Shown here: in pieces, positions 22,908-36,759 of the stretch
How the letters are laid out: each line of letters begins with the position of its first letter
Numbering within the stretch: position 1 is the stretch's first letter
DNA from: Tillus elongatus
Lineage: Eukaryota > Arthropoda > Insecta > Coleoptera > Cleridae
Direction of reading: 5' to 3'
Length of the DNA: 64,000 nucleotides
NCBI GenBank assembly: GCA_964006375.1
Contig: OZ023265.1
Location: 163,334,118-163,398,117 of the forward strand
Made by a program: the position numbers and the translations under genes
Notes under the pieces: generated by a model
What the model saw: the letters and a program-made list of their open reading frames with translations, nothing else
Databases searched by the model: none
What the model was told of the DNA's origin: nothing

Positions 22908-22987
22908 TAAGTCGACAAACATATTGTGTTGTGGTGAGTCTGAGCTGAGACATGTTGCGTCGCTGCTTGGTGATTAGTAGTACAGCA

Positions 22988-22989
<2 letters not shown>

Positions 22990-23067
<78 letters not shown>
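22990..23067. repeat. (AT)n microsatellite
   Basis: About 78 bases of pure AT repeat between CAGCAGC and GCTGTGG, which form a short inverted flank. Confidence 0.95.
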
Positions 23068-23069
<2 letters not shown>

Positions 23070-25399
23070 TGTGGTAGTACTTTAATGATGTTAATTTCTC
23101 TAGTGTATGCTATGTCTCTCGTATTATATGCATTCTCTTTATTTGGGATCATTCCCGTTGACTAGGTACTAAATAAATATTTAAAATATTATAAGAGAAA
23201 TTAATATTTTTAATATTTTTGGTAATATTTTGACATCTATTATTATTGTTTATTTTAGGTCTATGCCAGACCTTCCAATTAGAAATTGTCAAAATAATGC
23301 GTTATCGTGTCTCTACTCAATAGAAAATTAGATTGTTTCAGCGACCATTGCCAATCACCACCGCTGAAATGAATCATTGTAAACATTTTGTCAAACCCTT
23401 CTCGTTTCCAAGGTATGTGGGATTCTTAGATTCAAAATAAAACTTTCTGTTAAGTTTTGTTAATGCCTTATGCTCTCGTCTTTATAAATCGAATACGCGT
23501 TTTTTGACATATAAAAATGCATTAGTAAGCCTTGGTCAGGTGACATGAAGAACACTTTTCAGAGCATTGATAGAGTGTTTCATCTTATATCTTTTGTTCA
23601 TCAAAATCGAATTATAAATACAAAAGTTACAGGGGTGTTTCCATCTTAAATGGGCCACGCTGTATATTTTCCGAACAAGTGAATCAGTTTTACGATATGT
23701 TGTCACAATATCGCTGGTATGTCTCAGTGTTTATACATTGCTCATAGCTCACAGCAGGTTGCTTAAATTAGTCAATGATTTGCAATTATTATCATAATAC
23801 ATACAATACGTATATCCATCCTAGCAGGCTTTGAGTATAGACTGTGAGCCACTCCACTCGAATAAAACGCTTGACGTCACATCCAGTCGACTTTGCTTTA
23901 CTGTTCGGGTGTCGAAACAGAGTTGCATCAAATTACATCGTTGCAATCATTATGTTATGTTGGCACAACTGACAGTTTCGTCACTAAAATACACAACATG
24001 CCCTCTGGGCCAATTCGAAATCCTGCCGAAATATAATGAGAGCTGAAGGATTGAGAAAAGTAAGTCGCGATTCATGTCGTCGACTTTGAAAATCTGTCAG
24101 GTTTAATTTATTAATATCGCTTGGTATTTAATCCCAGATTGCGAATGGATTTCTCAATAAAAATATAATTGAGCATCAGCGAAATATAAGCTAAATGTTG
24201 CATTTTATTACACTGGCCTTTTGTAATGGGTATCACATACGAAATTGTTTGCAAATCTTAACATAATGATTGTGACAAGAACTCTACGTATTAATTTTAT
24301 TCTTTCACGCCTTACGGACCACTATTTTTTTTCGGGAAATCGTTTCATAGAGATCTGACAAACGGATTTCATAGAGAACACCATTGTTACCTCTCTGTTA
24401 GTCAGTTTTCTAATTAAAATTCGCTAAAATGAAAAATTTTCTTCAAGTGTAGGTTAACCAAATGACTGATTTGAAGCGGCAGGGAATGAAATATAAAATT
24501 TATGGGTGCGACTCAAGATCTGTTACAACACTTCGTTATTGGGTTTATTTTAAACGGCAAGGTAAAATAAATATACCAGAGTGTAACTGTGACATTAGTT
24601 ATTATCTGCATTAATGAAATAAGCTCTCTCGATCTTTCAATATAATGTATAGTTCAGCTCGTGTTGCGTCGCATATGACATATTAGCATCCAGTCGCGAC
24701 CTTCATGCCTCCAGTCTCGCTATCTTTCGTAACCATGGCAGATTGCATCACATGATACATTTATTTACTGAATTATTGTGTTTGTTACTACATTATTGCT
24801 TCAATAAAGAGCACACACTCGTTTTTTATCTGCGGAATGTGAAATAAAACTCGCGTGTGGTTTTGTTTGGTTTGGGATTTGGTAATCGGGATGGGTATAT
24901 ATTTAGATCAGTTACAAACTGTTTATTAGCTTTATTTGCCAACATGTTACAAAATGTTCGCCAAAAAATCATCTTTTTCCTTGTTTCACTTTAGTTTGTA
25001 CGCTTTTTCTAAAACGTCTATTAAAATGCGTTCGGCAGAATAACAAAGAGAATACAAATTTCCACCTTAAAAGAGTGCTTTTCATGGTTGAATGTAGATA
25101 AGAAATAATAACACTTGATGAAACTTCACATGATATACTTTATTCAGCCCAGATACAGTGTTTAGGTCCCTCGACCAATGTTTCCTTTCTATTTCGCTGC
25201 GGAGCTTAGCACGATAAGCCTTAGGCCCATATGCCGTAGAGGAAGTTGCTTATCGTAATGAACGGCACTACGGACGAGAGCATTTGGGTACGACGACTTT
25301 GGCAAACTAAGCGGCGGCTAGTTGAGTTATGAACTCAAGTATAATGGACATTTTCAAATCGCAGTAAACTGTTTCTGACAAACCTGGAAGAAAATACAT
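23068..25399. other. No recognised gene
   Basis: About 2.3 kb without a supportable coding region. The stretch 23620-23670 (AAAAGTTACAGGGGTGTTTC, ATGGGCCACGCTGTATA) resembles a mariner terminus and may be a relic. A SINE-like scrap (GCGACCATTGCCAATCACC) sits at 23340. Confidence 0.5.
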
Positions 25400-25419
25400 A
25401 CTTTGGATGAAACTCTCTC

Positions 25420-26180
25420 TCAGGGCTGCAACTAAATTCATCTGTTGCATTTACCGGTCACCTTATGACAACAACTTTGTCCAGCACTTCGACTACCTTT
25501 CTGAAAAAAACCGACCCTCTTATGTGTGAATATCCTTCCTCTGAGGTCACTATTCTTAGTGACTTCAATGTCCATAATAAGGAATGGCTAGGATCTTCAA
25601 AAACCGATCCACAAGGGAGAGCAGCGGAGGCATTTGCAGTCAGCAATTCTTTAGCCAACATGGTTCAGCAACCTACTTACTTTCCTCGCATGCCAACACA
25701 CAGCACTAATATAAAAACCTGAATCCTATAAGATATCAGTCATCACCCCCCTTGGTTGCTCAAACCACGGCATGGTCACTACTTCCTGCGCAATGCAACC
25801 TGAGGTCTCACAGTCATCACACCCACGTATCGTTTGGCACTACAACTCCGCGAATTGGGACGAAATGCGGGATTACTTTTCCTAATTTCCATGGGCGTTT
25901 GTCTGCTTCTCTCATCCTGACCCCTCTGATATATCATAAAACGTTACCGAAATTATCCAAGCTGGAATTATTTATTCCACGTACACAGAAAACCTCTTCA
26001 GCCACTCAAAAGCTCTGGTTCTCTAAATCCTGTGACAAGGCTAGACTTGAAAAGGTCAAAGCTCACAAAACGCTTCTACACAATCCCAGTCAAGAAAACC
26101 GTCAAGCATTTAACTACGCAAGAAACCGATATGTCCGCATTCTTTCTGCGGCAAAAAAACTCATTTAATAACCACATCAA
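25420..26180 (+). pseudogene. LINE-A endonuclease (C-terminal half) and linker
   Basis: Frames read FICCIYRSPYDNNFVQHF, then SEVTILSDFNVHNKEWLGSS. The (S/G)DFN-x-HN motif is the catalytic core of AP-like LINE endonucleases. QGRAAEAFAVSN and VQQPTYFPRMPTHSTNI follow. The N-terminal third (with the first catalytic residues) is missing. Frameshifts occur at about 25490, 25720 and 25860. The linker 25980-26170 (TQKTSSATQKLWFSK, QAFNYARNRYVRIL) is also kept in the copies at 12.0 and 45.5 kb. Confidence 0.85.
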
Positions 26181-26329
26181 AAACAAAGTCCTCTCAAGCT
26201 CCAACGGCAGCAAACCCTTCTAGACTCTTGCTAAATCTATTGGGAATACTTTCTGCAAGAGCACGTTCTCACCTCTCGTTTCAGGGGATGAAATTGTTTC
26301 TACCGCCCTGGACAAGGCTGAACTTTTTG

Positions 26330-27789
26330 CCTCAGTGGTCGCCGGTAATTCTACTCTTAACCCACCTCCAAATGTTCAACCACCAACAGTCCCCAATGTC
26401 GCGCATAAAATTACGGGTATCATTTTCAGAACTAAAAAGGTACGAAAGATGCTCTCTTCTCTTAATACCAGGAAAGCCTCTGGCCTTGACGAGATCCCAG
26501 CAATTGTTCTAAAAAATGCGCACCAGAACTTGCTCCTTTCCTGGCTCGTCTGTTTACACCGAATTATTAAATTTCTTGAAAAACACAGTCTAACCCACGA
26601 CAGGCAGTGTGGATTCCGTCAGCGCAGGTCAACTGCCGACCTCCTTTCGTTCGTCAGCCCCTCTTGAAACAAGTCTATGGAACTACACGGTGAATCCCAG
26701 ATTGTCGCTCTAGACATATCCAAAGCATTTGACCAGGTCTGGCAGGCAGCGCTGCTTAATAAACTTCCGGCGTATGGCCTACCACCAAAACTCTGTACCT
26801 GGACAGCAAATTTCCTCTTCAACCGGAGCATTTCTGTTGTCGTGGATGGCCATTACTCTAAACTGTATCCAGTTAATTCAGGAGTTCCTCAAGATTCAGC
26901 TCTAGCCCTTACTTTGTTTCTTCTCCACATCAATGACCTCCTCTCTAGCACATCCAACCCAGTTTACAGTTACGCGGACGACAGCACCCTCCACTCAAAT
27001 ATACAATATTACAAGCCTGTCTCTTTAGCCGAATTAGATGAGGGTTCTGTCTCCGTGGATCTTGTACAGTTCAACTCCACCAAATCTCAGTCTTGCTTTC
27101 TATCTCATAAGAGATATACCAGTTCTAGACCCATCACAATGAACAACCAAGTTATTCAAAGTAATGAGTCCTTTTCACTTGTTGGCATTTCTGTGGATCG
27201 AAATCTCAATTGGCACCAACATGTCACATCAATTGCAGAAGCGGCTGCTAAGAAATTAGGTTTCCTCTTCCGGGCTCGAAAATACATTTCACCTGCTAAT
27301 CTCTATACCTTATATACTTCACAAATAAGGCCAAACCTCGAATACTGCTCCCACATCTGGAGTGTTGCTGTTGCTTCTACACTCGCTATCCTGGACTCCA
27401 TTAAGAAGAGAGCTATACGTCTCATCGGTGACCCTACCCTCACCCAAAGGCTACCATCCCTTGTCCACCGACGTGCCGTTGGTGACCTCTCTCTCTCTCT
27501 CTTTTATAGATATCTGCACGGGAACTGCTCAGAGGAGCTTTCTTCCATAGTTCCTCCACCTGCTGCACCCAACAGATCTACCAGGGGAACAGAGCGAATG
27601 CACCCTTTGACTGTCCAGGTCACCAGACACAGAACATCTTGTTACGCCCGCTTTTTTGTCCCGAGGACTTCCAAGTTGTGGAATTCCTTGCCGGCACATG
27701 TTTTTCCTTCTCCTCCGAACCTCCAAACCTTCAAGTCCAGAATTTACAAGTTGCCTCTTTCCTCCTTGTCGACACCCACGGTACGTTAG
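26330..27789 (+). pseudogene. LINE-A reverse transcriptase and C-terminal domain
   Basis: 26335-26667 gives LSSLNTRKASGLDEIPAIVL (finger) and HDRQCGFRQRRSTADLLS. After a stop, 26677-27789 is open for 370 codons: VALDISKAFDQVWQAALLNK, GVPQDSALALTLFLLHINDL (the usual Gln-Gly is Gln-Asp), the active site YADDSTLHS at 26971, the thumb SVDRNLNWHQHVTSIAEAAA and the C-terminal SKLWNSLPAHVFPSPPNLQT. The Gly to Asp change, the ~200-bp deletion before the second motif and the stop at 26667 make it inactive. Confidence 0.9.
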
Positions 27790-27840
27790 TATTTAGGCTG
27801 TAAGCCCTCGTGGTGTGTTGTTATAATATAAAAAATATTA

Positions 27841-29109
27841 TAATATTATTATATAGATGACAATAGACGTGGTGGAAACCCCAGAAATGCCTAGTTGCAT
27901 GTCTTAGACGATATATTAAAGAAAAGCTATTACAAGTATTTGCATAATAGTAGAGAGTGAACGAGGAAATATATGAATTCATGGAAAAAGCGAAGAGAGC
28001 ATGTCAGGACAGTGAAATATCAATAGGAAATAGCACAGATCTATGGTTAGGCAACCCCCTTTTGAAGGATCACGTAATATATATTTTACTGTCAAATTAC
28101 TTAGATATGCTTCTAGTTTATGGCTTGTATTCATTTTAATGTAATATACAAAACAAATGAAACATAGGTACTTATTGGGTTATTTAAAGCTTTGTTTCAA
28201 GTTCAGGTGACTGCATTTCTCAGAAACATTTAAAACGTGACACTTTCTCTGATTCGGGCACGCGCCTCTGTAGCAATTTATAAAGAGCTGACTAATAAAT
28301 AACCAACATTCAGCTAAAATACTAAAGACAGTCTGTGTATGATTCTCTGTATGTGTAAGCATCACACAGAGTTTAGAACTCAGGAACAAAAAAGCCCACG
28401 CGGGGACAAAAGTGTTCCAGGTAGCAGCTGTGATGGGTACACCTACGAAAGCCGAATCCTATTGCATAAAAGAGATCAAATGTTGATGGCCTTTGCCTTT
28501 TCAATTCGAAATATAAAAGTGCAGATGGTATATCGGTATCTACAGACGGACATATTAAAATCTCAAAGTCGCTTTTGCTGTTTCGATCAATGATTTCGCA
28601 GGGCCACTATACTGATGGAGCACCTTATCGTTTTAAATTTCGCACATCTGCCTTAAATTCCTTTATATGATTGATACCAGAGGATTTTTGTTTATTTTGC
28701 TGCATATAAGTTTAAGAAATTATTTCACACGTGTTATTTTTGTTGTTATACTGAATATTTTGCTTAGATCGGTTTGAAATATTCGTGATGCATTTTGCAG
28801 AAAAATCAAACGATATAATTATAAAGCGGTGATGCGTGATTTGCAGTAAAATAATAATTTCTACAGAAATTAGCTGGGGAAGTATTTTTCTCGAAAATTC
28901 GCGAAAACGTTTTATCACAAAAGTCCGCGAAAAAAATTTCTACGAAAATATGCTACAATGATTTACAATAAAACTTTATTGAAATTCGCTGAAAAAAAAT
29001 GTTGCCCTAAACATTGGCAAGGAGTAGGATAGTTTTTTTTCACGAGAAGTCACTAAAATATTTGATTATGAAGAAACAAATAAATTTTCTGCAAATATTT
29101 TAATCAAGT
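27841..29109. other. No recognised gene
   Basis: AT-rich sequence. The stretch 28340-28500 has somewhat higher GC and short open frames, but no motif I know. Confidence 0.45.
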
Positions 29110-29346
29110 GTATAACAGTAACTGTTAAAAAACAGAGATTTAAGACCCTGTTAAACACTCTTGTTGCAATATATGTTGGATATAACCCGCATTCGTTTCA
29201 GAATCTTTGTTTAAACATTACCAATTTTGCAGTTTCAAATCGACACGAAAGCATAAAAATAGTTTAATCGTCATTTGTTATATGTAATAAATCCTCAAAT
29301 GAGCGCTAATTAGGCCCCCTAGAACACATATCCGGGGTCAGTTTGA

Positions 29347-29776
<430 letters not shown>

Positions 29777-30240
29777 TTCTACGAAAATTCACTTAAAATA
29801 ATTAACCGATTTCGATGAAACTCGGCAAGTGCCTTTCTTTTATTAATGGCTTGGATGAGTTCGTTAGCCAGGAAAATCTGATCAGGTTTTCCGGGAAAAT
29901 TTTTAGTTTTCTTTCGAACAAAATTTTTTCTCTAAAAATTACAAAGCTATTTTAATGAAATTTGGTGGATATATTGCCTTACTACATACCACAATTAAAC
30001 TGTCTAGGTTTACATAAAATTGAGTTTTTCAAATTTTCAGTTTTCTTTCGAAAAAAATTTTTCCTCCGAAAATTACAGTTATTTTAATGACACTTGGTGG
30101 ATATGTTTCCTTAGGAAAGACCTTACTACATACCAAAATTAAAATTTCCAAGTTCATTGAAAATTGAGTTATCAAAGTTTGAAGCATTTAATAAAAATTC
30201 ACTACCATAATGCACTTGCTGCGCCCGGAGCGTTTCTTTT

Positions 30241-31137
30241 TATATTTTCTTGCTTAAACAACCATCATCAATATATTGGCAGCCATTGTTTTACTTTTTT
30301 TTACGCATTTTGCCGCTTGTTAGCGAATCTCTATAACAATCGTTATAGAAATACAAAACTTTGGGCAAAATTGTCTTTAAATGGCCCGGAATTGGAGCTG
30401 CTGAAATTTATATCCATGGTCGGTTTCAATTTTTTGGGTTAGCATTGTATTTTATTTACCCTACATCATTATAAACTAATCCTAGTCCTTATTTATTTCA
30501 CTATTCGTCCGAACAAGTATACTCTCTTAAATGGTATCCCCTTAACAAATGCACCACTTTTTCTGTGCTTATTATATATTTCTCCTATTTTCTCTTTATC
30601 TCATATTCCTTACTTCATCCAATACCTGCCTTTAAGATTCATGATAGAATAAATGTTTCCCTTTCAATATGATACAATTTATTATGGCATCAAGTCTTTC
30701 AGTGTGCAAAGTCCTTTGTGCAGAGTGCAACAAAGACTTGAGGTGAGAACCTTGACTGGTGTTTAAGCGTATGTATGCACCAAAGAACAAGTACAAAAGA
30801 TGCTACAGTGTCGTGTGCACTGGCGAAAATTAAAACTCTCTTCTTATTCTAAAGCTACGCCGTTTTACATTACATAGATCTAAAAGTGTTTAATCATTGT
30901 TTCCATTTCATGCCATGATTCAAGTTAATCACTGCTCTAATTATACGAAAGATGATTCGTGTTGTTACCGAAAAAAAAATGAAGCAACTTGGTGAGTTCT
31001 CAAGTTTTTGCTAATGTTTAAGATGGAAATGATTTTATACTTGCATGTATGAGCAAGAAAATAGTAATATATTACGCATGTGGTAGCATTTTAAAAAATC
31101 GATAAAGATTAAAGACAGAAGCTGATGTATCATATAA
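30241..31137. other. No recognised gene
   Basis: AT-rich sequence; no coding region or repeat block recognised. Confidence 0.45.
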
Positions 31138-31599
31138 AAGTTCGGGACGCAGCAAGTGCGTTATGGTAGTGAATTTTTATTAAATGCTTCAAATTTGAAT
31201 AACTAAATTTTCTATAAACTTAGAAAGTTGAATTCTGGTATGTAGTAAGGTCTTTCCTAAGGCAACATACCCACCAAATTCCATTAAAATAACTTTGTAC
31301 TTTATGGAGAAAAAAATTTTTTTCGAAAGAAAACTCAACGTTTTAATAACTCAATTGTCTATAAACTTAGCAAGATGAGTTTTGGTGTGCAGTAGGATCT
31401 TTCCCAAGGAAACAGCAAATTTCATCAAAATAGCTGTGTAATTTTCACAGAAAAAAAACTTTTTCGAAAGAAAACTCAAAATTTTCCCGGAAAACCATGT
31501 TTGATTTTCCTGGCTAACGAACTTATCCAAGCCACTTATAAAAGGAAGGTACTCACCAAATTTGATCAAGCTCGCTTCATTATTTTTTGAGTTATCGGT

Positions 31600-31664
<65 letters not shown>

Positions 31665-31713
31665 AAAAATTGTGTTAAAGCCGTCAGTTGCAAAATAAAA
31701 CTCTTTATTATAT

Positions 31714-31750
31714 GCCGAGCTTTCGGAAAAAATGTATTCCATTCTCAAGT
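31714..31750 (-). ncRNA. Hammerhead variant, left arm
   Basis: Minus strand: CTTGAGAA (U3, A8 form of the core), one extra T, stem II GGAA/TTCC with a long loop, GAAA, GC, TC, GGC. Core changes are the same as at 29478-29518. Stem I is weak, so activity is uncertain. Confidence 0.45.
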
Positions 31751-31894
31751 AAATAATGTGAGTTTTACTAAACTAATTATTCAATAACAAACATGAAAAA
31801 AACCTTTTTATAAATTTGACTTCACTCAAATTTATAAAAAGGTTTTTTCATGTTTGTTATTGAATAATTAGTTTAGTAAAACTCACATTATTTA

Positions 31895-31930
31895 CTTGAG
31901 AATGGAATACATTTTTTCCGAAAGCTCGGC
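31895..31930 (+). ncRNA. Hammerhead variant, right arm
   Basis: Mirror copy of the left-arm motif on the plus strand: CTTGAGAATGGAA, TTCCGAAAGCTC. Both copies are identical across the motif. Confidence 0.45.
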
Positions 31931-32007
31931 ATATAATAAAGAGTTTTATTTTGCAACTGACGGTCCCACAATTTTTTGATAAATAACAATATTACCGTCA
32001 CAAAAAC

Positions 32008-32114
<107 letters not shown>

Positions 32115-32165
32115 TATAAACAGATATCCTCATTAGCGAATTAAAAAAAAATCTCTAATAAAAGA

Positions 32166-33219
32166 ACAGAAACGAATATATGTGGGTAAATTTCTGCAAA
32201 GTTTGAGGAAATCTTCACGGATTTTGAAGTCAAGTTATTCGAAGATGACAGAGGAAGGTTCAAAATGGATATGTAAATGTTTGCAGCAACATACAAGTCA
32301 AAGAGACGTGAAAGATCTCACAAAATCAGAGAGGTGACAGGAAAAAACGTTTGGAGTTCATAGTTAGAAACTTTTATTAAAATTGAAACTCTGTAATGTA
32401 CAAACAGAACCTTCAGCTAATTGTATGGTACTTTGTATGATCATTAATATATAAAACTATACTTATACCTACTTCTCATCGCACCTTATTAAAACAAGCA
32501 AAAATCGACAATCAAATCTATTTTTTTTTACTGAATATTTTTTGTGGCAAAGGTTGCATTGTAAGTTCTTCAGTTTGTTTTTTTATTGTTAATCTTTGGA
32601 CAATCGCGGTTGGCTTGTTAGTAAATAAGTACGCTAAGCAAAGACGGCGTATACCTCATGAATTGTTAACACACGGAAGTTCTTCCAATAGGAAATCCGG
32701 TGGCAGTACGCCAAAGGCAACACAACACACGACAAGGAAGTCCAATGTGATATTCTCTCCCCTGTTACACGGAATCGAGAGAATGACGATAATAATAATA
32801 AACATGATTTTAGTTCAGCGGCTACGGTTTGCAAGGTTAAACCTATTGAGCAATAGGATCCTTATTTACTACAATCATTTGGGTTCATTTCCTACAACTG
32901 AATTTTGCAACGACTTAACAAACAATATCAAATAAAGGTCAGAAAACAACACGAATGCCATATGACTCAAATATGTTGATTTCACTGTCGAAATTCCAAC
33001 ATATTCCCTTGGCTTTTTGATAAGAATACATAATATTTATATACTTTCATTCTCTCATATTACTCAACTTGAGGATTTTATAAATTATTATTTTATTCCT
33101 ATGTAAATAATTGTAACCTGTGATGAGAACTTAAGTATAGTAATTAAATTTAAAACCATCTCCTGATAACGCCAACTTTGGCGACGAAACTACGATTAGA
33201 TCTAAAATGTGTTTTGGTC
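32166..33219. other. No recognised gene
   Basis: AT-rich sequence. The 100-codon frame at 32615-32935 has no recognisable motif. Confidence 0.45.
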
Positions 33220-33825
<606 letters not shown>

Positions 33826-33903
33826 GCTTATCGCATTTAAATGATTTTGACACAATTAACAACCGGTATACTGTAACCTGCCGAATATTATTATTGTAAC
33901 AAT

Positions 33904-33909
<6 letters not shown>

Positions 33910-33998
<89 letters not shown>

Positions 33999-34210
33999 GA
34001 TTAGCATACTTTATTAAAGTTGAGCTAAATTCAACTACTGATCACTTGTTGTTGCAATAAACCTTTTTTTTTAGTTATCGATGTGAAAATGACCCCGGAT
34101 ATGGATTCTAGCGGGGCTAGTTCGCGTTCATTTGAAGAAATTTTTTCAAAATTCAAAAGTCGGGATCTTCACATTATTGAATTTTTAAAAGAAAATTCAC
34201 TAATAATGTA
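33910..34210 (+). repeat. AT-core repeat, partial forward copy
   Basis: (AT)n 33910-33995, about 75 bases of other sequence, then block D (AAAATGACCCCGGATATGGA, TCGCGTTCATTTGAAG) ending at the palindrome AAGAAAATTCACTAATAATG. Blocks A and C are missing. Confidence 0.65.
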
Positions 34211-34289
34211 TAAAACCTACCATCATCTGATAAAAACCAGCCAAGAACATCATCATTAAAACACATTTTGACTAAACATGGCTAAAATT

Positions 34290-34565
34290 TAAAAAGTTCG
34301 GGACACAGAAAGTGCGTTATGGTAGCGACTTTTCATTAAATGGTTAAAATTTGAATAACTCAATTTTATATAAACCTAGAAAGTTGAATGTTGGTATGTA
34401 GTAAGGTCTTTCCCAAGGAAATATATCCATCAAATTTCATCAAAATAGCTTTGTAACCTTTAGAGATGAAAAATGTTTCCGAAAAAAAATTAAAAAATTC
34501 AGTTTCATCAAAATCGGTCAATTACTTTTTGAGTTATCGGTTGGACGGACACACACACACACACC

Positions 34566-34652
<87 letters not shown>

Positions 34653-34830
34653 CTGATCCCGGATATGGGTTCTAAGGGCCCTAGGCTGCAATGCTATCGG
34701 GTCGGCAAAGAGACGGACGAGCCCTGAGGCTGAAAAAAAGGGCCCTAGTTTGCGCTGATTTGATGTCTCACCATCGATACCTCTCTATTAGTGATTTAAA
34801 AAAAATAAAAATTCACTAAAAATAAATATT
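34290..34830 (+). repeat. AT-core repeat, forward copy with a LINE tail inserted
   Basis: Block A (GGGACACAGAAAGTGCGTTA) at 34297, a middle part (GTAGTAAGGTCTTTCCCAAG), TTTTTGAGTTATCGG at 34530, a short (CA)n at 34551-34563, (AT)n 34569-34651 and block D (ATCCCGGATATGGGTTCTA ... CTCACCATCGATACCTCTC) to the AAAATTCACTAAAA end. Within D, 34685-34739 is a LINE tail. Confidence 0.75.
34685..34739 (+). mobile_element. 55-bp LINE 3' tail with 9-bp target duplication
   Basis: The insert GCAATGCTATCGGGTCGGCA ... GACGAGCCCTGAGG plus a poly-A tail matches the last ~50 bp of the RNase H LINE at 17773-18523. It is flanked by GGGCCCTAG on both sides (34676-34684 and 34740-34748), so it is an extreme 5'-truncated retroposition event. 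Confidence 0.85.
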
Positions 34831-36759
34831 CATCTACAGAATAAAAAGCATTCTCCAATAAAAGGTATACGCTCTGAGCTTCACGTAGTGATATATGTAA
34901 AAGGTTTTCGATATCTGCAATATCCATCTCCTCGTTGACGCTTCCCAGATACTTCTGCGGATGAACTAGAATCTAGTTAAGAAATCCTTGAAATAAATAC
35001 CAAATAAATGTTTTTAAACGTGTTGGAAAGTAGTTTCGTTAAAAAAATAAAAAAAAATGATTTGAAGATAAATATATGGGAGTCGTTAGGTATTGGAACC
35101 AATACTGTGATATCAGCTTCTGTAATAACATATGTTCCAAATTTTCACAATTAATCACCATTAAAATAACTTTAACAACTATGTCTATGAACGAGCGTTG
35201 TTTTCATATCGTTGTCGTGGTGTTTCATCTCATAAATTAGAAATTAACTCGGGTGTTCCACAAGCTTCCGTTTTGGCTCCCTCTTTTGCATATAAAGACC
35301 TATTAACATTCAACACTCCGAGTCAGTAGTGGTTGACTTCCTCCCCTGCCCTTTTTCTATAAGCTGCTCTTTGCATTTATATGTTTTTGGATATTTTTTC
35401 TTACCGTCCTGCATCCATATTCGCCCAGAGTGCCATACTTTTCTTGGAGTCTGAAACCAGCACATTTATCTTGTGATTTATACACACAAAAGTGGTTTTA
35501 GGCATGTTTTTGTAAACAAAATTTCTAAAGCTGTCCGTAAGACAATCTGAAAAATTACGATTACCCGGTGCAGTGTCCAGGAAAGAGAGATTAACAGTAA
35601 TTTTTAAAAAGTCCTTCTAGCTATACATTCTGATTGACGAAACGTATTTTATAACTTTTTTTTAGAAAACTAATACAAAGATCAAAAAGCCTGTAATATG
35701 AGAAATAATAACTGTAATGCATTCTTTGCAACATGAATGCATGAAACAAGTATCGTGGTGTAATTTGTTCATTAAATCAGAACGCAACGAGTATATTAAT
35801 CAATTACACCAACAAAACTCCTCGCTTTAGTCGGATTTCAACAACGCCCCGACTGAAATTAAAGAGACTGCTGAGCTTGGAGAGTGCCCATTTCTAAATC
35901 CAATAAATGTAACGTTGCTTGTGCAACTAGACACTTGTTATTTGCTCTTGTTATGTACAAACAGGCGAATATTTTTGTTGGATTTACAGGTGCAACAGCC
36001 TCTGGTATAAAAGTGCAATGCACTATTACGGAAGAAAAGTGCATAATATCTGTGCTGCTTGCTGCCGATACTGAAATATCGGTCAAATTATTTATTGCTT
36101 TTGTCGGTTATGCAAAACTCCGTTGCATACACACTAGCACATATTACATACCTTTATGTATATGAATATATAAGGAATGTAAAGTGGGCCTGTCTCTCTA
36201 TGTTTGTAATCTGGACTGTTATTATGCGAATTTGTTGAGAAATCAGCCGTTTAATTCAGCGAAATGGCTTGTAAGTCTGTAAACGTTTATTATTGCATGT
36301 TGATTTGTTATTAACAACCATTTAACAAGGTTGATCATTTAAAGTTTATCTCATTAAGTTATGTGTTCTGCGATTAACAAACCTATTTACATGAAGCTAT
36401 TTACTCCTTTATGCCAGTTCTAAACGCTATTTAGTACTTTAGACCACATAAATAGATAAGTGTTTGTGATTTTTTTTTCATCACAGCATATGGTAAAGCT
36501 ATTGACAAACAATTCCAAGAAGGTCTGTTGTTTATTATTTTAATAAAAACCCACATTTGCATGTTTTACATATTCTTAATTGTAGAAACCAATTAAGAAC
36601 TTAATAAATGAAGTCACGAATGACGATACATTCTAAGTTTTAGGGGCCTCTGTCTGCTTTATGTTAAAATGCTTTGGAAACAGAAGTATTGTATCCTGTA
36701 AAGCATTTTATCCTTGTCGTGTTTTCTTCTCCATAAATCTCAAAAATTGAAATTGGTCC
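34831..36759. other. No recognised gene apart from an RT scrap
   Basis: AT-rich sequence. The only recognisable piece is the LINE scrap at 35187-35330. The 93-codon frame at 35884-36165 has no motif. Confidence 0.45.
35187..35330 (+). pseudogene. LINE reverse-transcriptase scrap
   Basis: A frame reads HKLEINSGVPQASVLAPSFA, recognisable as the palm motif GVPQGSVLAP of non-LTR reverse transcriptases, and KDLLTF resembles the IND-L-L that follows. Nothing adjoining it is recognisable. Confidence 0.5.

Larger units (their letters stand above)
25400..27840 (+). mobile_element. LINE-A, longest copy in the window
   Basis: A 5'-truncated non-LTR retrotransposon of the jockey/CR1-like group. It runs from the AP-type endonuclease, through reverse transcriptase and C-terminal domain, to the 3' end (TGTAAGCCCTCGTGGTGTG, TTGTTATAATATAAAA). 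It has several frame breaks. Deletions relative to other copies are visible: about 200 bp after Leu-Ala-(Arg/Thr)-Leu at about 26550 and ~30 bp near 27060. No A-box promoter or ORF1 is visible. At least six other copies of the family are in this window. Confidence 0.9.
31663..31979. mobile_element. PLE inverted terminal repeats, near-perfect 155-bp palindrome
   Basis: The left arm 31663-31819 and right arm 31826-31979 are reverse complements with very few differences, around a 6-base spacer (CTTCAC). Each arm carries a hammerhead-like motif, pointing away from the flanking (AT)n and towards it on opposite strands (31714-31750 minus, 31895-31930 plus). The layout is the same as in the 54.6-55.5 kb PLE, but without any coding sequence between the arms. 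I infer a minimal PLE terminus pair; the family is judged from the ribozyme only. Confidence 0.65.

Noticed and set aside
23590..23690. Full MITE
   Set aside because: Only one mariner-like end (CACGCTGTATA) is visible; no second terminus or TA duplication was found.
35884..36165. Possible gene of 93 codons
   Set aside because: No domain; an antisense frame of similar length covers it, and the region is otherwise AT-rich intergenic.
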